From positions 4,154,001 through 4,218,000 of the forward strand of contig NZ_CP187970.1 of assembly GCF_049942825.1 (NCBI RefSeq): a stretch of DNA of 64,000 nucleotides. Direction: 5' to 3'. This DNA is from Paenibacillus_G sp049942825. Lineage in GTDB: Bacteria; Bacillota; Bacilli; Paenibacillales; NBRC-103111. The notes below the pieces were generated by a model, which made no database searches, was not told where the DNA came from, and worked only from the letters and a program-made list of their open reading frames with translations. A program made the translations under genes and the position numbers. Positions 24,264 through 32,090 of this stretch are shown in pieces (position 1 is the stretch's first letter; every line of letters begins with the position of its first letter).

Positions 24264-24742
24264 TACAGGACCTCCTGCTCAAAAACTACGGTAAACACTT
24301 CACAGAATACAGGCATTTGGTGGGAGAAGATATTCTTTGTACGCTTGCACTCCCTGGACAGATATGATTCATGCGCCATTCTCCAGTAAGACTGACTCAG
24401 ATCTCCCTCTCCTTCCATTTTCGCGAATTCTTCATCTACCTCGATAAATGGTACTGTACGTGTATGAACAGTTTGGATAATACACCGGGGGATACCTTCC
24501 CAATTGGTCACGATGCTGTAATCTCCAACCTGTGGCAGAGGCTGTCCGTCATGCTCGAAAAACCAAGGTGAATAAGCAGTAGGCTTACGCCGCTGAAGAA
24601 CTAATGATAGCAATCCATCCGAACTCTCTTTATTGTCTCCAAAACGAAAGACAAATTTATACGACCTGGGCTGTACCCCATTCTTTCTGCTGGTTTCTAC
24701 GAATTTCTCCCACATCCTATGAACAGATGGGTCATAAGACAT
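24260..24742 (-). CDS. ASCH-domain protein
   Basis: 160 aa. The middle and C-terminal parts fit an ASCH domain, a PUA-related beta-barrel thought to bind RNA or modified nucleotides: VGDYSIVTNWEGIPRCIIQT, the acidic FIEVDEEFA segment and a W-R-AHESYL helix. Many ASCH proteins stand alone in accessory DNA and have unknown targets. GGGGGG 6 nt before the ATG serves as RBS. First gene of a two-gene unit with the membrane protein that overlaps its stop codon. Confidence 0.75.
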   Translation of the reverse strand: MSYDPSVHRMWEKFVETSRKNGVQPRSYKFVFRFGDNKESSDGLLSLVLQRRKPTAYSPWFFEHDGQPLPQVGDYSIVTNWEGIPRCIIQTVHTRTVPFIEVDEEFAKMEGEGDLSQSYWRMAHESYLSRECKRTKNIFSHQMPVFCEVFTVVFEQEVLY

Positions 24743-24864
24743 AACTGTCCCCCCAAAATCATTCTCAGATCTATACCAATAAGTACTATAAAGTCGTTGC
24801 TAGATATTATTCGATAATAGCGAATTTTCCCTTTGTAGGGAGAAGACCTCCTGTTAGTGCAACC

Positions 24865-24905
24865 ACTTCAGCCGGTCTTTTGGGCCGGTTGAAGTCATGT
24901 TTTTG
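24865..24905 (+). terminator. Hairpin with T-run
   Basis: ACTTCAGCCGG pairs with CCGGTTGAAGT (one G-T pair), followed by CATGTTTTTG on the plus strand. It lies between two minus-strand genes, so its biological direction is unclear. Confidence 0.45.
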
Positions 24906-24941
24906 ATTTAGCTATAATGGACCGATACACTCATTTGCCCA

Positions 24942-25211
24942 TTATTTTGGGAGTTGGCTTGTCGAAACTTCGATTTTTCCTGATTCGTTTTTTGAGACAT
25001 TATAAACCTTATTTTCACTTGAGATGTATATCCAGAGATCACCGACTGGAGTTACAGCAGTAGAGATCCCACCTTCGTTAATTGAAAAATCTCCACGAAA
25101 ATTACTAGGGTACTCTTTTTCTTCCTTTGGCATTGTAACAAAAATGAGCAAAATAACGACGTTCACTATAACACTCAGAAATAAGGCTGAATACAGAGGC
25201 TTATTGTTCAA
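24942..25211 (-). CDS. Small membrane-anchored hypothetical protein
   Basis: 89 aa from TTG 25211, chosen because GGGGGTG lies just upstream and the protein then begins directly with a transmembrane segment (about residues 7-27, YSALFLSVIVNVVILLIFV). The longer frame to 25283 has no RBS. The rest is a small soluble domain (DLWIYISSENKVYNV). No family recognised. Stand-alone gene of the AT-rich island. Confidence 0.6.
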   Translation of the reverse strand: MNNKPLYSALFLSVIVNVVILLIFVTMPKEEKEYPSNFRGDFSINEGGISTAVTPVGDLWIYISSENKVYNVSKNESGKIEVSTSQLPK

Positions 25212-25318
25212 GATGCACCCCCAAAATAATAATCCCATCCCAACTAACGGTTCCCCTCTCAGTCTAAACGTATTATTTTGCAATTTAGTTGCGTTATTTG
25301 TACTGTTTGTATATGAAC

Positions 25319-25352
25319 AAGGCAGCCGACCATGAGGGCTCCGGCTGCCTTA
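25319..25352. repeat. 10-bp inverted repeat
   Basis: AAGGCAGCCG and CGGCTGCCTT around a 13-nt loop, with no T-run. The GGCAGC arm is shared with the dispersed island repeats. Confidence 0.5.
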
Positions 25353-25452
25353 CAGGAATGTCATACCTTGCGGTTGCTTTATAAGATTCGCTTCTGCTTC
25401 CAGAAGGAGTATAATAGGAGTAGGCGATAATATATTCCAGGAGGCTGCAGCC

Positions 25453-25854
25453 ATGTCACAGGAGATTTGGATTAACCTGCCGGTCAAAGATGTTGAGAGA
25501 TCAACTGCCTTTTTCAATGAGATTGGATTCAATGCGGTGAGCTTTGGTAACGAGAGAGCCAAGCTTGCCATAGGCCAAACAACGATTCTGCTGTTCCCGG
25601 ATGCGGCGTTTGAGAAATTTACAGGTTCAAAGACCGCAGATACTTCCCATAGCGCGGAAGTAATATTTTCCATTGGCGCTGAAAGCAGAGAAGAAGTAGA
25701 TGCCTTGATTCAAAAAGTAGAGTTTGCCGGAGGAAGCATCTTTGGCAAGCCGAGTGAAATTGACGGCTGGATGTACGGTGCAGGATTTGCCGACCTGGAC
25801 GGTCACCGCTGGAACCTGCTGTACATGGATAAGAGCAAAATGCCGAAACGCTAA
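25453..25854 (+). CDS. VOC-superfamily (glyoxalase/bleomycin-resistance-like) protein
   Basis: 133 aa. Single VOC fold: N-terminal IWINLPVKDVERSTAFFNEIGF and C-terminal GFADLDGHRWNLLYMD, both typical of the subgroup annotated as extradiol-dioxygenase-like or predicted lactoylglutathione-lyase. Substrate cannot be read from sequence. AGGAGG 8 nt upstream of the ATG. It is one of only two plus-strand genes in the island and is followed directly by a terminator hairpin. Confidence 0.85.
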   Translation: MSQEIWINLPVKDVERSTAFFNEIGFNAVSFGNERAKLAIGQTTILLFPDAAFEKFTGSKTADTSHSAEVIFSIGAESREEVDALIQKVEFAGGSIFGKPSEIDGWMYGAGFADLDGHRWNLLYMDKSKMPKR

Positions 25855-25860
25855 TATGGA

Positions 25861-25893
25861 AACGCCGGTTACCTGCTTAAGGTCACCGGCGTT
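25861..25893 (+). terminator. Terminator of the VOC gene
   Basis: AACGCCGGT-T-ACC pairs with GGT-C-ACCGGCGTT, followed by CTTTAC. Seven nt after the stop codon. Confidence 0.65.
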
Positions 25894-25997
25894 CTTTACA
25901 CCCCATATAATCTCTTATCTTTCATCTAATCAATATCATTGCTTAGAAGGATAAATTTGTGAGTTAAACGAATACAAATCACCTGGGTTAGCTTAAT

Positions 25998-26163
25998 CAA
26001 CTTTACCAAAAAGGGGATGCCTCCACAAATCATCTGGAGGACATCCCCTTTATTACGTAGCACTTATATGTGCGTATGTTCTTTAGTGCTCTAAGTTATA
26101 GGTGAAGTAGTGTGATGACCAATGTATAAGATGGTACTCAGTTCTTAATCCTTTCTTAGCGGA
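25998..26163 (-). repeat. Dispersed ~165-bp structured repeat, copy R1
   Basis: Begins with a GGGGATG-CCTCCA/TGGAGG-CATCCCC hairpin flanked by A and T runs, then GCACTTATATGTGC, and ends AATCCTTTCTTAGC. The same ordered blocks occur at 29235-29397. Copy R2 is the 3' region of a minus-strand gene; no gene ends at the corresponding point here, so R1 may be the leftover tail of a lost gene or a small mobile repeat. Confidence 0.65.
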
Positions 26164-26252
26164 AGAAAAGGCTGCGCTTGGGAAAATGCATCATTGACTT
26201 ATTTTACTAAGAAGACATTACCTTATCCTTTCGGGTAACTCCAATGAAATCA

Positions 26253-26316
26253 GGGAGCAGCTGCCGCGCCACGGCGACCCTGGTCATTGAGCTATCGTCC
26301 CCCGCTACTTCAACGG
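26253..26316. repeat. Dispersed island repeat, copy a
   Basis: GCAGCTGCCGCG, a short variable segment, then CATTGAGCTATCGTCCCC. Shares both blocks with copies b-e. Confidence 0.6.
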
Positions 26317-26432
26317 CCCCATCACATCATTTAGATTGGGCATTTTTATTGCACACATAGAAGAAAAAAAAGAAATACGTGCACAATAAAAAAATAAGTC
26401 AAATTGAGTTGAGTTTCGAAGGAGTTTATTGC

Positions 26433-26759
26433 ATGCTAAGAGACGTGTTAACTTATATTGTTAAGATGATTCTGTTAATGTCACCAAGTCTTATTTTACT
26501 TCGAATGCTTCTCATGTTATTTCCGAACACTGGGCTAGGGCTAATTGTAGCGTTGCCGTTTAGCGTTGTAATGAATATCGCTGTTGTAATATTAGGACTG
26601 ACTGTAAGTAATAAGTTGAATCGATTTGGCTCAACCTTCATTTGGATAGTTGTTATCGTTTTAACAATGTTAATCACAGTAGGCATGTATCCGCAAGATG
26701 ACGCAAGTAACATTTGGGACAAATGGGACAAGCGAAGCCAACCAGTTCCTCACTTCTAA
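26433..26759 (+). CDS. Small multi-pass membrane protein, hypothetical
   Basis: 108 aa from ATG 26433, preceded by GAAGGAG at a 10-nt spacing; an in-frame ATG at 26379 lacks an RBS. Three strongly hydrophobic stretches cover most of the protein. The tail is polar (DDASNIWDKWDKRSQP). No family recognised. Its last 90 bp overlap, in convergent orientation, a possible minus-strand gene. Confidence 0.6.
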   Translation: MLRDVLTYIVKMILLMSPSLILLRMLLMLFPNTGLGLIVALPFSVVMNIAVVILGLTVSNKLNRFGSTFIWIVVIVLTMLITVGMYPQDDASNIWDKWDKRSQPVPHF

Positions 26760-26900
26760 GATGCCAATAACTTGAATGACTTCTTGCCCACGATTGATGA
26801 TTTTAACTTCGAATTTGAGATTAGCTTCAGAAGAACAAGATACTGCAACTCCTTCTAAATCTTGGTTTCTCCGAACAACTAAATCATTCACATTAATCAA
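26670..26900 (-). CDS. Possible small hypothetical protein overlapping a convergent gene
   Basis: 76 aa from TTG 26900. Residues 5-55 look protein-like (VNDLVVRRNQDLEGVAV, KFEVKIINRGQEVIQVI), but the last 30 residues are encoded opposite the end of the membrane-protein gene and look less natural. GTGGG is only a weak RBS. It may be a real gene whose 3' end was replaced, or an intact small one. Confidence 0.4.
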   Translation of the reverse strand: MINVNDLVVRRNQDLEGVAVSCSSEANLKFEVKIINRGQEVIQVIGILEVRNWLASLVPFVPNVTCVILRIHAYCD

Positions 26901-26922
26901 CCCACTTCGTTAGTAACTAAAT

Positions 26923-26977
26923 AACAGCAGCCGCGCGACAATCCTCGCCCTGGTTGTTGGACAATCGTCCCCAGATT
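26923..26977. repeat. Dispersed island repeat, copy b
   Basis: GCAGCCGCGCG, variable segment, then CCTGG and GTTGGACAATCGTCCCC. Lies between two minus-strand genes. Confidence 0.6.
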
Positions 26978-27000
26978 GTTTAATGATGAACTTTTATTTT

Positions 27001-27465
27001 TTATGATTCTGGCGGTTCATTAAGTACCCATGGAATATTTGCTTCAAACTCTAACTGGATTGTTGGTTCAGGAAAATTTTCTGCGACCAATTCAAGTTTG
27101 TTTGTAAAACCAAACTTGATACCATCAACGATGTATAAATCTATCTCACGCCAATTTGTTGGGGGAACCATGCAATCTATTCCCTGAATAATTCGACCCA
27201 CTACATGATACCAACCGTGATATAAGTGTGATCCATTCTCATTTCGGCAGCTCTCAAATATTTCGCCCACTTGTTTTATGGGGTCGATACCTAAAGAGTT
27301 AAGGAAAATTAACACGCTCTTAGGGATTGTTTCAAAAGCCATTACGTAATTTCTACAATATATACAACTACAAGCTTCAGCATGTGTTCGTTCGCTTGCA
27401 TAATATTCACTTGTCTTATCGACATCAACTTCAATAATCCATCCAGCAATCGTAAATTGCTTCAT
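27001..27465 (-). CDS. Hypothetical protein with a CxCxxC-type motif
   Basis: 154 aa, no signal peptide. Near residues 32-40 it has ACSCIYCRNYV, a Cys cluster known from a family of uncharacterised Bacillus/Paenibacillus proteins often found among immunity-type genes. A Trp/Tyr-rich middle (HLYHGWYHVVGRIIQG) follows. I do not assign a function; an orphan immunity protein is a guess from context. GAGGGG 5 nt before the ATG. Flanked by dispersed repeat copies b and c. Confidence 0.7.
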   Translation of the reverse strand: MKQFTIAGWIIEVDVDKTSEYYASERTHAEACSCIYCRNYVMAFETIPKSVLIFLNSLGIDPIKQVGEIFESCRNENGSHLYHGWYHVVGRIIQGIDCMVPPTNWREIDLYIVDGIKFGFTNKLELVAENFPEPTIQLEFEANIPWVLNEPPES

Positions 27466-27509
27466 ATTTACCCCTCATTAAATGATGATAACTGCCGGTT
27501 ATTTTCAGT

Positions 27510-27580
27510 GATAACGGCAGCCGATCATCTGGCCAGCTGCCATCGTGTCTCGTTGGACTACCGTTCCCCGCGAGCTTAAT
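27510..27580. repeat. Dispersed island repeat, copy c
   Basis: Hairpin GGCAGC/GCTGCC around CGATCATCTGGCCA, then GTTGGACTACCGTTCCCC. Best-formed copy. Confidence 0.6.
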
Positions 27581-27590
27581 AGCACAATCG

Positions 27591-27989
27591 CTATATATCC
27601 GTACACTTCAGCGTCCCAGGCTCATTTTGAAACATAAGTTCAAGATGATTTCTTATGGATTGAAGTTGATCTATAGCGGCATGGAACCTAATTACGACAT
27701 GATTGGGTACTCTGTGCACTTTGGCTGTTGTGTCATCAAGGATGATCTCCAAGGAGTCCCTACGCAATTTGATTTCTTTGATATCGCAGTAGTCTGAACA
27801 ATCTTCTCTATTTAGGGTGATATGCACTTTATCAAGCCCTAGAGCCTTGTCTTGGTCATCACTCACTGTGGATCTCTGAAGAAGGATATATTCTTTTGTT
27901 TCAAATTCTTGATCGGCAAAACCAACCAGTACAACATCTATCTCTTCATCAACATTCGAATATAAAAAATGGGCGTTTTGAATGAACAT
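27591..27989 (-). CDS. Imm10-like immunity protein
   Basis: 132 aa. Matches the pattern of the Imm10 immunity family of polymorphic toxin systems: an early FADQEFETKEYILLQRS segment, an acidic stretch, LGLDKVHITLNRED, then alternating beta strands (IKLRRDSLEIIL). The family neutralises secreted toxins from neighbouring cells; no toxin gene with a C-terminal variable domain is nearby. AAGGAT 4 nt before the ATG is a modest RBS. Family call is from memory of the pattern, not a search. Confidence 0.65.
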   Translation of the reverse strand: MFIQNAHFLYSNVDEEIDVVLVGFADQEFETKEYILLQRSTVSDDQDKALGLDKVHITLNREDCSDYCDIKEIKLRRDSLEIILDDTTAKVHRVPNHVVIRFHAAIDQLQSIRNHLELMFQNEPGTLKCTDI

Positions 27990-28019
27990 GGGTATCCTTC
28001 ACCTGATTTCCGCTAAATT

Positions 28020-28050
28020 TACGACTGCCCTGGACTATCGCTCCCAAAAC
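28020..28050. repeat. Dispersed island repeat, partial copy d
   Basis: ACTGCCCTGGACTATCGCTCCC, only the right half of the repeat, between the Imm10-like and ankyrin genes. Confidence 0.45.
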
Positions 28051-28073
28051 TTCCGTGTTCCTAGTGTATAACA

Positions 28074-29144
28074 TTATTGATAAAGTTCGTCGATCGGAAG
28101 ACCGTCCAACACGATATCTACAATAATGGGTAGTTTTTTAATAAATTTGTTCCACTTCATGCCTCCATAAATGTACAATTCTTCATGCTCGACATCCAAG
28201 CTCCCTAAACATTTTTGGTCAGGGATCCAAATGACAAAACCAGTGCTGTTATAGCCCTCCACTTCTTTCGTTAAGTCGAGGAAAACTCTACCCTGCCACT
28301 CTATAGGCTTAACGTCAAAAATCGTTTCGAACTCGATGTATGGTGCGGGACAGGTCTCAGGAAGGTCAATACGACGATTTTCGGTTCCAAGCCACTTCAT
28401 AATGTCAGATGGCAACCCCATTTTCTTGAGTTCTGCCGCCCTTTTATCCGCTTCATGCCAAATGGACGGTTCAAATTGCTTAATATACTCCATCATTTCT
28501 GTATTTTTATGCCGTTTCGCCTCCAGAAACGCACGATTCCCGTACTTATCCTTCATCGTCACGTCTGCGCCATGCTCCACCAAATAGGTAACGATTTCAA
28601 AGTGATTCCCATTCGCGGCCATTTGGACAGGAGTCGTACAGTACGGAAAGACTTGATCCGGGCCATTGAAATTGACATCCGCCCCATGTTCGACGAACAA
28701 ACGGACCATTTCAAATTTACCGTCCCCAGCTGCAGTTCGAAGAGCATCCCCGCCATTCGATTTCAAATCGAAGCCCAGCTCAATTAATGCACGGACACCT
28801 TTATAATTCTTAAAAGCAAGGGCTCTCCAGAGAGCGGATGACTTTACATGATTCAGTGCATGGAGATCTGCTCCGTGCGCTAAGAGTTTTTCGAAAATCG
28901 CCCTATTCCCATATCGAGCGGCTGTAGTGATCACAGGTTCTTTTTTATCATTTATATTATCAATGCTGTAGCTGTCTAGGATATCGGAAGCCCAAGCTAT
29001 TCGGTTAGATTCAAGTGCTTTCCCCAACACCTGAAACGGTAACACAGAGCCTTTGGGATAGTTGTATTTTTTCAGCGTATCCAAGAACTTGCTGTAATCG
29101 CCTTCCTTCAAATATTTTTGTACTTTTTCTAGAAAGTCCTTCAT
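28074..29144 (-). CDS. Ankyrin-repeat protein with immunity-like C-terminal domain
   Basis: 356 aa. Residues about 65-225 hold at least four ankyrin units (TAARYGNRAIFEKLLAHGAD, TAAGDGKFEMVRLFVEHGAD, MAANGNHFEIVTYLVEHGAD). The last 120 residues form a separate domain with LDLTKEVEGYNSTGFVIW and ending in a long helix, reminiscent of SMI1/SUKH-type immunity folds. Ankyrin plus immunity fusions are known from polymorphic toxin loci, so an antitoxin or immunity role is inferred. GGGGGAG 4 nt before the ATG. The gene stands alone between a partial repeat copy and repeat R2. Confidence 0.75.
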   Translation of the reverse strand: MKDFLEKVQKYLKEGDYSKFLDTLKKYNYPKGSVLPFQVLGKALESNRIAWASDILDSYSIDNINDKKEPVITTAARYGNRAIFEKLLAHGADLHALNHVKSSALWRALAFKNYKGVRALIELGFDLKSNGGDALRTAAGDGKFEMVRLFVEHGADVNFNGPDQVFPYCTTPVQMAANGNHFEIVTYLVEHGADVTMKDKYGNRAFLEAKRHKNTEMMEYIKQFEPSIWHEADKRAAELKKMGLPSDIMKWLGTENRRIDLPETCPAPYIEFETIFDVKPIEWQGRVFLDLTKEVEGYNSTGFVIWIPDQKCLGSLDVEHEELYIYGGMKWNKFIKKLPIIVDIVLDGLPIDELYQ

Positions 29145-29234
29145 AAGCTCCCCCGATTTTGGAAGTAGTAGATTTTTTCATTATATCAGTAATCTGATCT
29201 ATTATTGCGTTAATCTACCCGTTAGATTACCAAA

Positions 29235-29397
29235 TTTGCCGAAAAAGGGATGCCTCCATCACATCATCTGGAGAGCATCCCGTTTTTTCATGTATCACTT
29301 ATATGTGCACATGTTATTCAGTACACCTAATTTATAGGTGATGTGGTGTGCTGAGCTATGCATATGATGTAACTCAGTTTCTAATCCTTTCTTAGCC
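29235..29397 (-). repeat. Dispersed ~165-bp structured repeat, copy R2, with terminator
   Basis: Immediately follows the APH-type gene on the minus strand. Contains CACCTA/TAGGTG and GCAC-type short stems and ends in a GGGATG-CTCTCCA/TGGAGG-CATCCC hairpin with TTTTT on the minus strand and TTTTTT on the plus strand. Shares ordered sequence blocks with R1. Works as a likely bidirectional terminator. Confidence 0.65.
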
Positions 29398-30432
29398 TTA
29401 GGTTAAGCAGCCAGATGTGACCGTCAAGGGTATGGTCTTTATTTCATAGATTTTTTGGAGAGTTTGAAAATGCTTTGTCTTCTCGTCATCAGCCTCTGTG
29501 TGGAGATACCCCTCCACAAGCCTGTACCCGAATAAGAGAAGGATGATCTCGTAGATACAATGATCGGCGATTCGGGACACATCCGCATACTCCGAAAAGC
29601 CTTTGTAATACATGGGGATGCATCGCTGGTAGTGTTCGACCATGTGGTCGATATCCGGTTCATCCGCGATCAGGCTTGCGAGATCCTCGCCTAGGTAGCC
29701 CCATCCGCTGGTATCCCAATCGATAAGCGCGAAATTCCCGTCAGCATAGATAAGGTTGGTTACCCAGAAGTCTCGGTGACATAGCACAAGGGGTAATTTT
29801 TCAATACGGGCGAATATCTCGTCTGCTTGCTCATCGATCTCGATGAGCATTTGCCGCACATGCAGCGGCAATTCGCAGTCATCCGATCTTATATAATCGT
29901 AGACGATAGGCCATGACCGGTAATGCAAATACGTCATCTTCATGAGATCAACCTGACTCAGGTTGGTCAGGCTCTGCAGCACGGCGGGTTGCTCCGCATA
30001 CAGCCTGCCTTGAAAGCGCCCTAACTCCAGCGCGGCTTTTTCATACATTTCACCAGTCAAGTCTAAACCGGTTACGCCATCCATATATTCCAGCCACAGA
30101 TGGTATTCATTAACTTCGGCATTGAACTCGGCATGATAACATATCGGCCAGCGAAGGGCTTCCGAGAAAGTCGCTCCCAAGTCAGACGAATAGAGATCAT
30201 ATTCCCGGCGCCATGAACCCGGATCTCCGTAACGCTCCCACTTCTTCTGTATTTTCAGTACGATACGGTACGACAATATTTCGCCTTCCCCGGTTTCGGC
30301 GGTCCCTGATACCAGGTACACATTTCCCACAGTTCCGCCCTGTAACGGCACAGTCTGGTAGTCGGCCGCGATGATATCCTTCTTGAACCTTTGGTTTAAG
30401 GCATAAATCAGCTCTTCGAGTTTAATATTCAT
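29398..30432 (-). CDS. APH-type phosphotransferase family protein
   Basis: 344 aa. Protein-kinase-like fold of the aminoglycoside phosphotransferase/choline kinase group: a glycine-rich nucleotide region (QGGTVGNVYLVSG, about residues 31-43), then VLCHRDFWVTNLI (HxDxxxxN catalytic loop, about 215-227) and ALIDWD (metal-binding Asp). Substrate may be an aminoglycoside, a small alcohol or a macrolide; it cannot be decided here. GGAGG 5 nt before the ATG. Single gene, ending in repeat R2. Confidence 0.85.
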   Translation of the reverse strand: MNIKLEELIYALNQRFKKDIIAADYQTVPLQGGTVGNVYLVSGTAETGEGEILSYRIVLKIQKKWERYGDPGSWRREYDLYSSDLGATFSEALRWPICYHAEFNAEVNEYHLWLEYMDGVTGLDLTGEMYEKAALELGRFQGRLYAEQPAVLQSLTNLSQVDLMKMTYLHYRSWPIVYDYIRSDDCELPLHVRQMLIEIDEQADEIFARIEKLPLVLCHRDFWVTNLIYADGNFALIDWDTSGWGYLGEDLASLIADEPDIDHMVEHYQRCIPMYYKGFSEYADVSRIADHCIYEIILLLFGYRLVEGYLHTEADDEKTKHFQTLQKIYEIKTIPLTVTSGCLT

Positions 30433-30669
30433 TTATTCCTCCATCTCTTCTTAGTCGATGCGGTAGCGCGTATTATCCTGGACATACTCGTTATCATGTT
30501 ACGGGCATAGATACCCATCTATTGAGAAGACGGCAGCTGTTATACCGGCTGTTTAGATGATTATATCAAACGTAATCCCTTATTTTGGGAAGAGTTTAGT
30601 TATAACTAATCTGACCGTTAACGTAATGAAGCTGCCGATCATGTGCTGGCAGCTTCCCAAGTGTAAAGT
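30433..30669. other. Intergenic stretch with two hairpins
   Basis: Upstream region of the APH gene and downstream region of the next minus-strand gene. It holds GAAGCTGCC/GGCAGCTTC (30632-30660) and a GGCAGC-containing segment at 30530-30556, both echoing the dispersed island repeat. No small gene seen. Confidence 0.4.
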
Positions 30670-31098
30670 TCAAAAGTCGCCCCCGTACGCATACTTATTC
30701 CATTTTGACGTTACTGGAAATCGTTCGTTAGATGAGCTCATGGCACAAACCTGCTTGCTGTCTGTAAAGACTGCTCTTACCGATAGTGGTTCCCCGTTAT
30801 TGTCAAAGGTTAAGTTGACGTGTCCTGTGCATACACATCCATCATCGTATTCCCCTTCAACATCGCTAAAGGAAATTAAACCAAATCCGTCTTGTTCCAG
30901 ATTTTGCTGGATCGTCTCTAGTTCTATATGATGTGTGTAAAAGTCGGACGCCACATCCAAATCTTTTGCGATAACCCCGTTTAGGAAAGTAGTTATCTCC
31001 TTCTCAACAAAAGCTTTACTTAGAGGAATCCGGAAAATTGTAAAAAGTGCCAGTAACATTACGGAGATACTAAATCCTATCTGAATTGCCTTCTTCAC
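30670..31098 (-). CDS. Membrane-anchored hypothetical protein
   Basis: 142 aa from GTG 31098 with AAGGAGG 7 nt upstream. Residues 5-25 are hydrophobic (an uncleaved anchor or signal). The rest is a soluble domain of about 115 residues starting with a helical FLNGVIAKDLDVASDFY segment and containing a Cys pair in DDGCVCTGHV. The layout resembles small NTF2-like extracytoplasmic proteins, but no family is certain. Single gene. Confidence 0.65.
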   Translation of the reverse strand: MKKAIQIGFSISVMLLALFTIFRIPLSKAFVEKEITTFLNGVIAKDLDVASDFYTHHIELETIQQNLEQDGFGLISFSDVEGEYDDGCVCTGHVNLTFDNNGEPLSVRAVFTDSKQVCAMSSSNERFPVTSKWNKYAYGGDF

Positions 31099-31183
31099 TT
31101 TGAACCTCCTTCCCCTTTAAAGCTAGAAATCGATTCAAATCACCCAAAGTAGAGCGGCCATCGTAACAGTAGCAAAGGTCATT

Positions 31184-31600
31184 TTAATTGGTGAAGATTA
31201 TCTTCCTTAACCCTTCATTTATACCCTCAGGTATGATGTAAGACTGCTCACTGGTTGCTGTATCAACAAGTAATCCTTTTTGCCCTTCTTCGTCCACGAT
31301 GTTCAATATATATTTCTTTTCACTACCATCCTCAAATGTTACAGTCATATGGAACAAGCTAAGATAATCAATTAATTCCAACACTTCGCTTGCTTGCTTT
31401 ATTGCTTCTTGAAAAACTTCTATATCGTCAGGGCTGTCAAAAATTTTTTCTTTAAACGCCGGCTTCTTCTCTGCTCTTTCCCAAACATCAGTACTTGTTA
31501 ATTTAATTGATGTGATTTTATCCTCGGAGTCTTTCTCAGTACAACCAACAATTCCACAGAACAACACGAATAGTAACCCATATATCATTAATTTGCTCAA
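31184..31600 (-). CDS. Secreted lipoprotein, hypothetical
   Basis: 138 aa from TTG 31600 (GGGAG about 11 nt upstream). A short N-terminal hydrophobic segment ends in the lipobox LFCGIVGC, so the mature protein should start at Cys20 and sit on the outer face of the membrane. The domain that follows (VTFEDGSEKKYILNI, SYIIPEGINEGLRKI) resembles the small YhfM-like lipoproteins of Bacillus. Function unknown. Confidence 0.7.
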   Translation of the reverse strand: MSKLMIYGLLFVLFCGIVGCTEKDSEDKITSIKLTSTDVWERAEKKPAFKEKIFDSPDDIEVFQEAIKQASEVLELIDYLSLFHMTVTFEDGSEKKYILNIVDEEGQKGLLVDTATSEQSYIIPEGINEGLRKIIFTN

Positions 31601-31664
31601 ATTTTAATGATCTCCCTACTTCGTTTAGTTTCGAACGGCGATTTGCTCCCTTAATTAACTCAAG

Positions 31665-31907
31665 TTAGAAACATGGGTGATTCATATCGGGTATATACCC
31701 GCATTGTTGTACTAACCGATCCTGGAGCATTTGAGCGTGTTTGGATTTACCTACAAAAACCCATGCGTATGGTTGGTATTTTGTTGTTGAAACATTCTCC
31801 GCTAACTTGACTCTAACATTCCAACCTATTGGGGAGTATAATAATCCTCCAAACAGCAAAACACCAATAAATAATGTAATAAGGATATGCTTTATTATAC
31901 TCATCAC
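31665..31907 (-). CDS. Small membrane-anchored hypothetical protein
   Basis: 80 aa from GTG 31907, or ATG 31904, behind TTAGGTG. One hydrophobic segment (about residues 5-25) followed by a 50-residue tail with two cysteines (QQCGYIPDMNHPCF). No family recognised. Single gene of the island. Confidence 0.55.
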   Translation of the reverse strand: MMSIIKHILITLFIGVLLFGGLLYSPIGWNVRVKLAENVSTTKYQPYAWVFVGKSKHAQMLQDRLVQQCGYIPDMNHPCF

Positions 31908-31989
31908 CTAACACTTGTATTTTTCATGCTAGTCCTGCTGTTCCAATATTAACATATTTCTCCACACACCTGCCCGTTACTTCAACGAA

Positions 31990-32044
31990 AAATGAAGCAG
32001 CTGCCGCGGTGGCAAACTGCTCCTGGTTGGCTCTAAACTAACGG
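31990..32044. repeat. Dispersed island repeat, copy e
   Basis: GCAGCTGCCGCGGTGGC, then CTGCTCCTGGTTGGC. Matches the left half of copies a-c well and the right half poorly. Confidence 0.5.
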
Positions 32045-32090
32045 TCAAGGATAGTAAAATGAAAGTCTAAGAATAAGTACCGAACGGCGT

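Noticed and set aside
25350..25673. 107-codon minus-strand ORF
   Set aside because: Antisense to the VOC gene, which has a clear family pattern and RBS.
26253..32044. True integron attC array
   Set aside because: Only one core-like half-site (GTCCAAC) is seen in some copies; no consistent GTTRRRY partner and no integrase in the window. Kept as a dispersed repeat of unknown nature.
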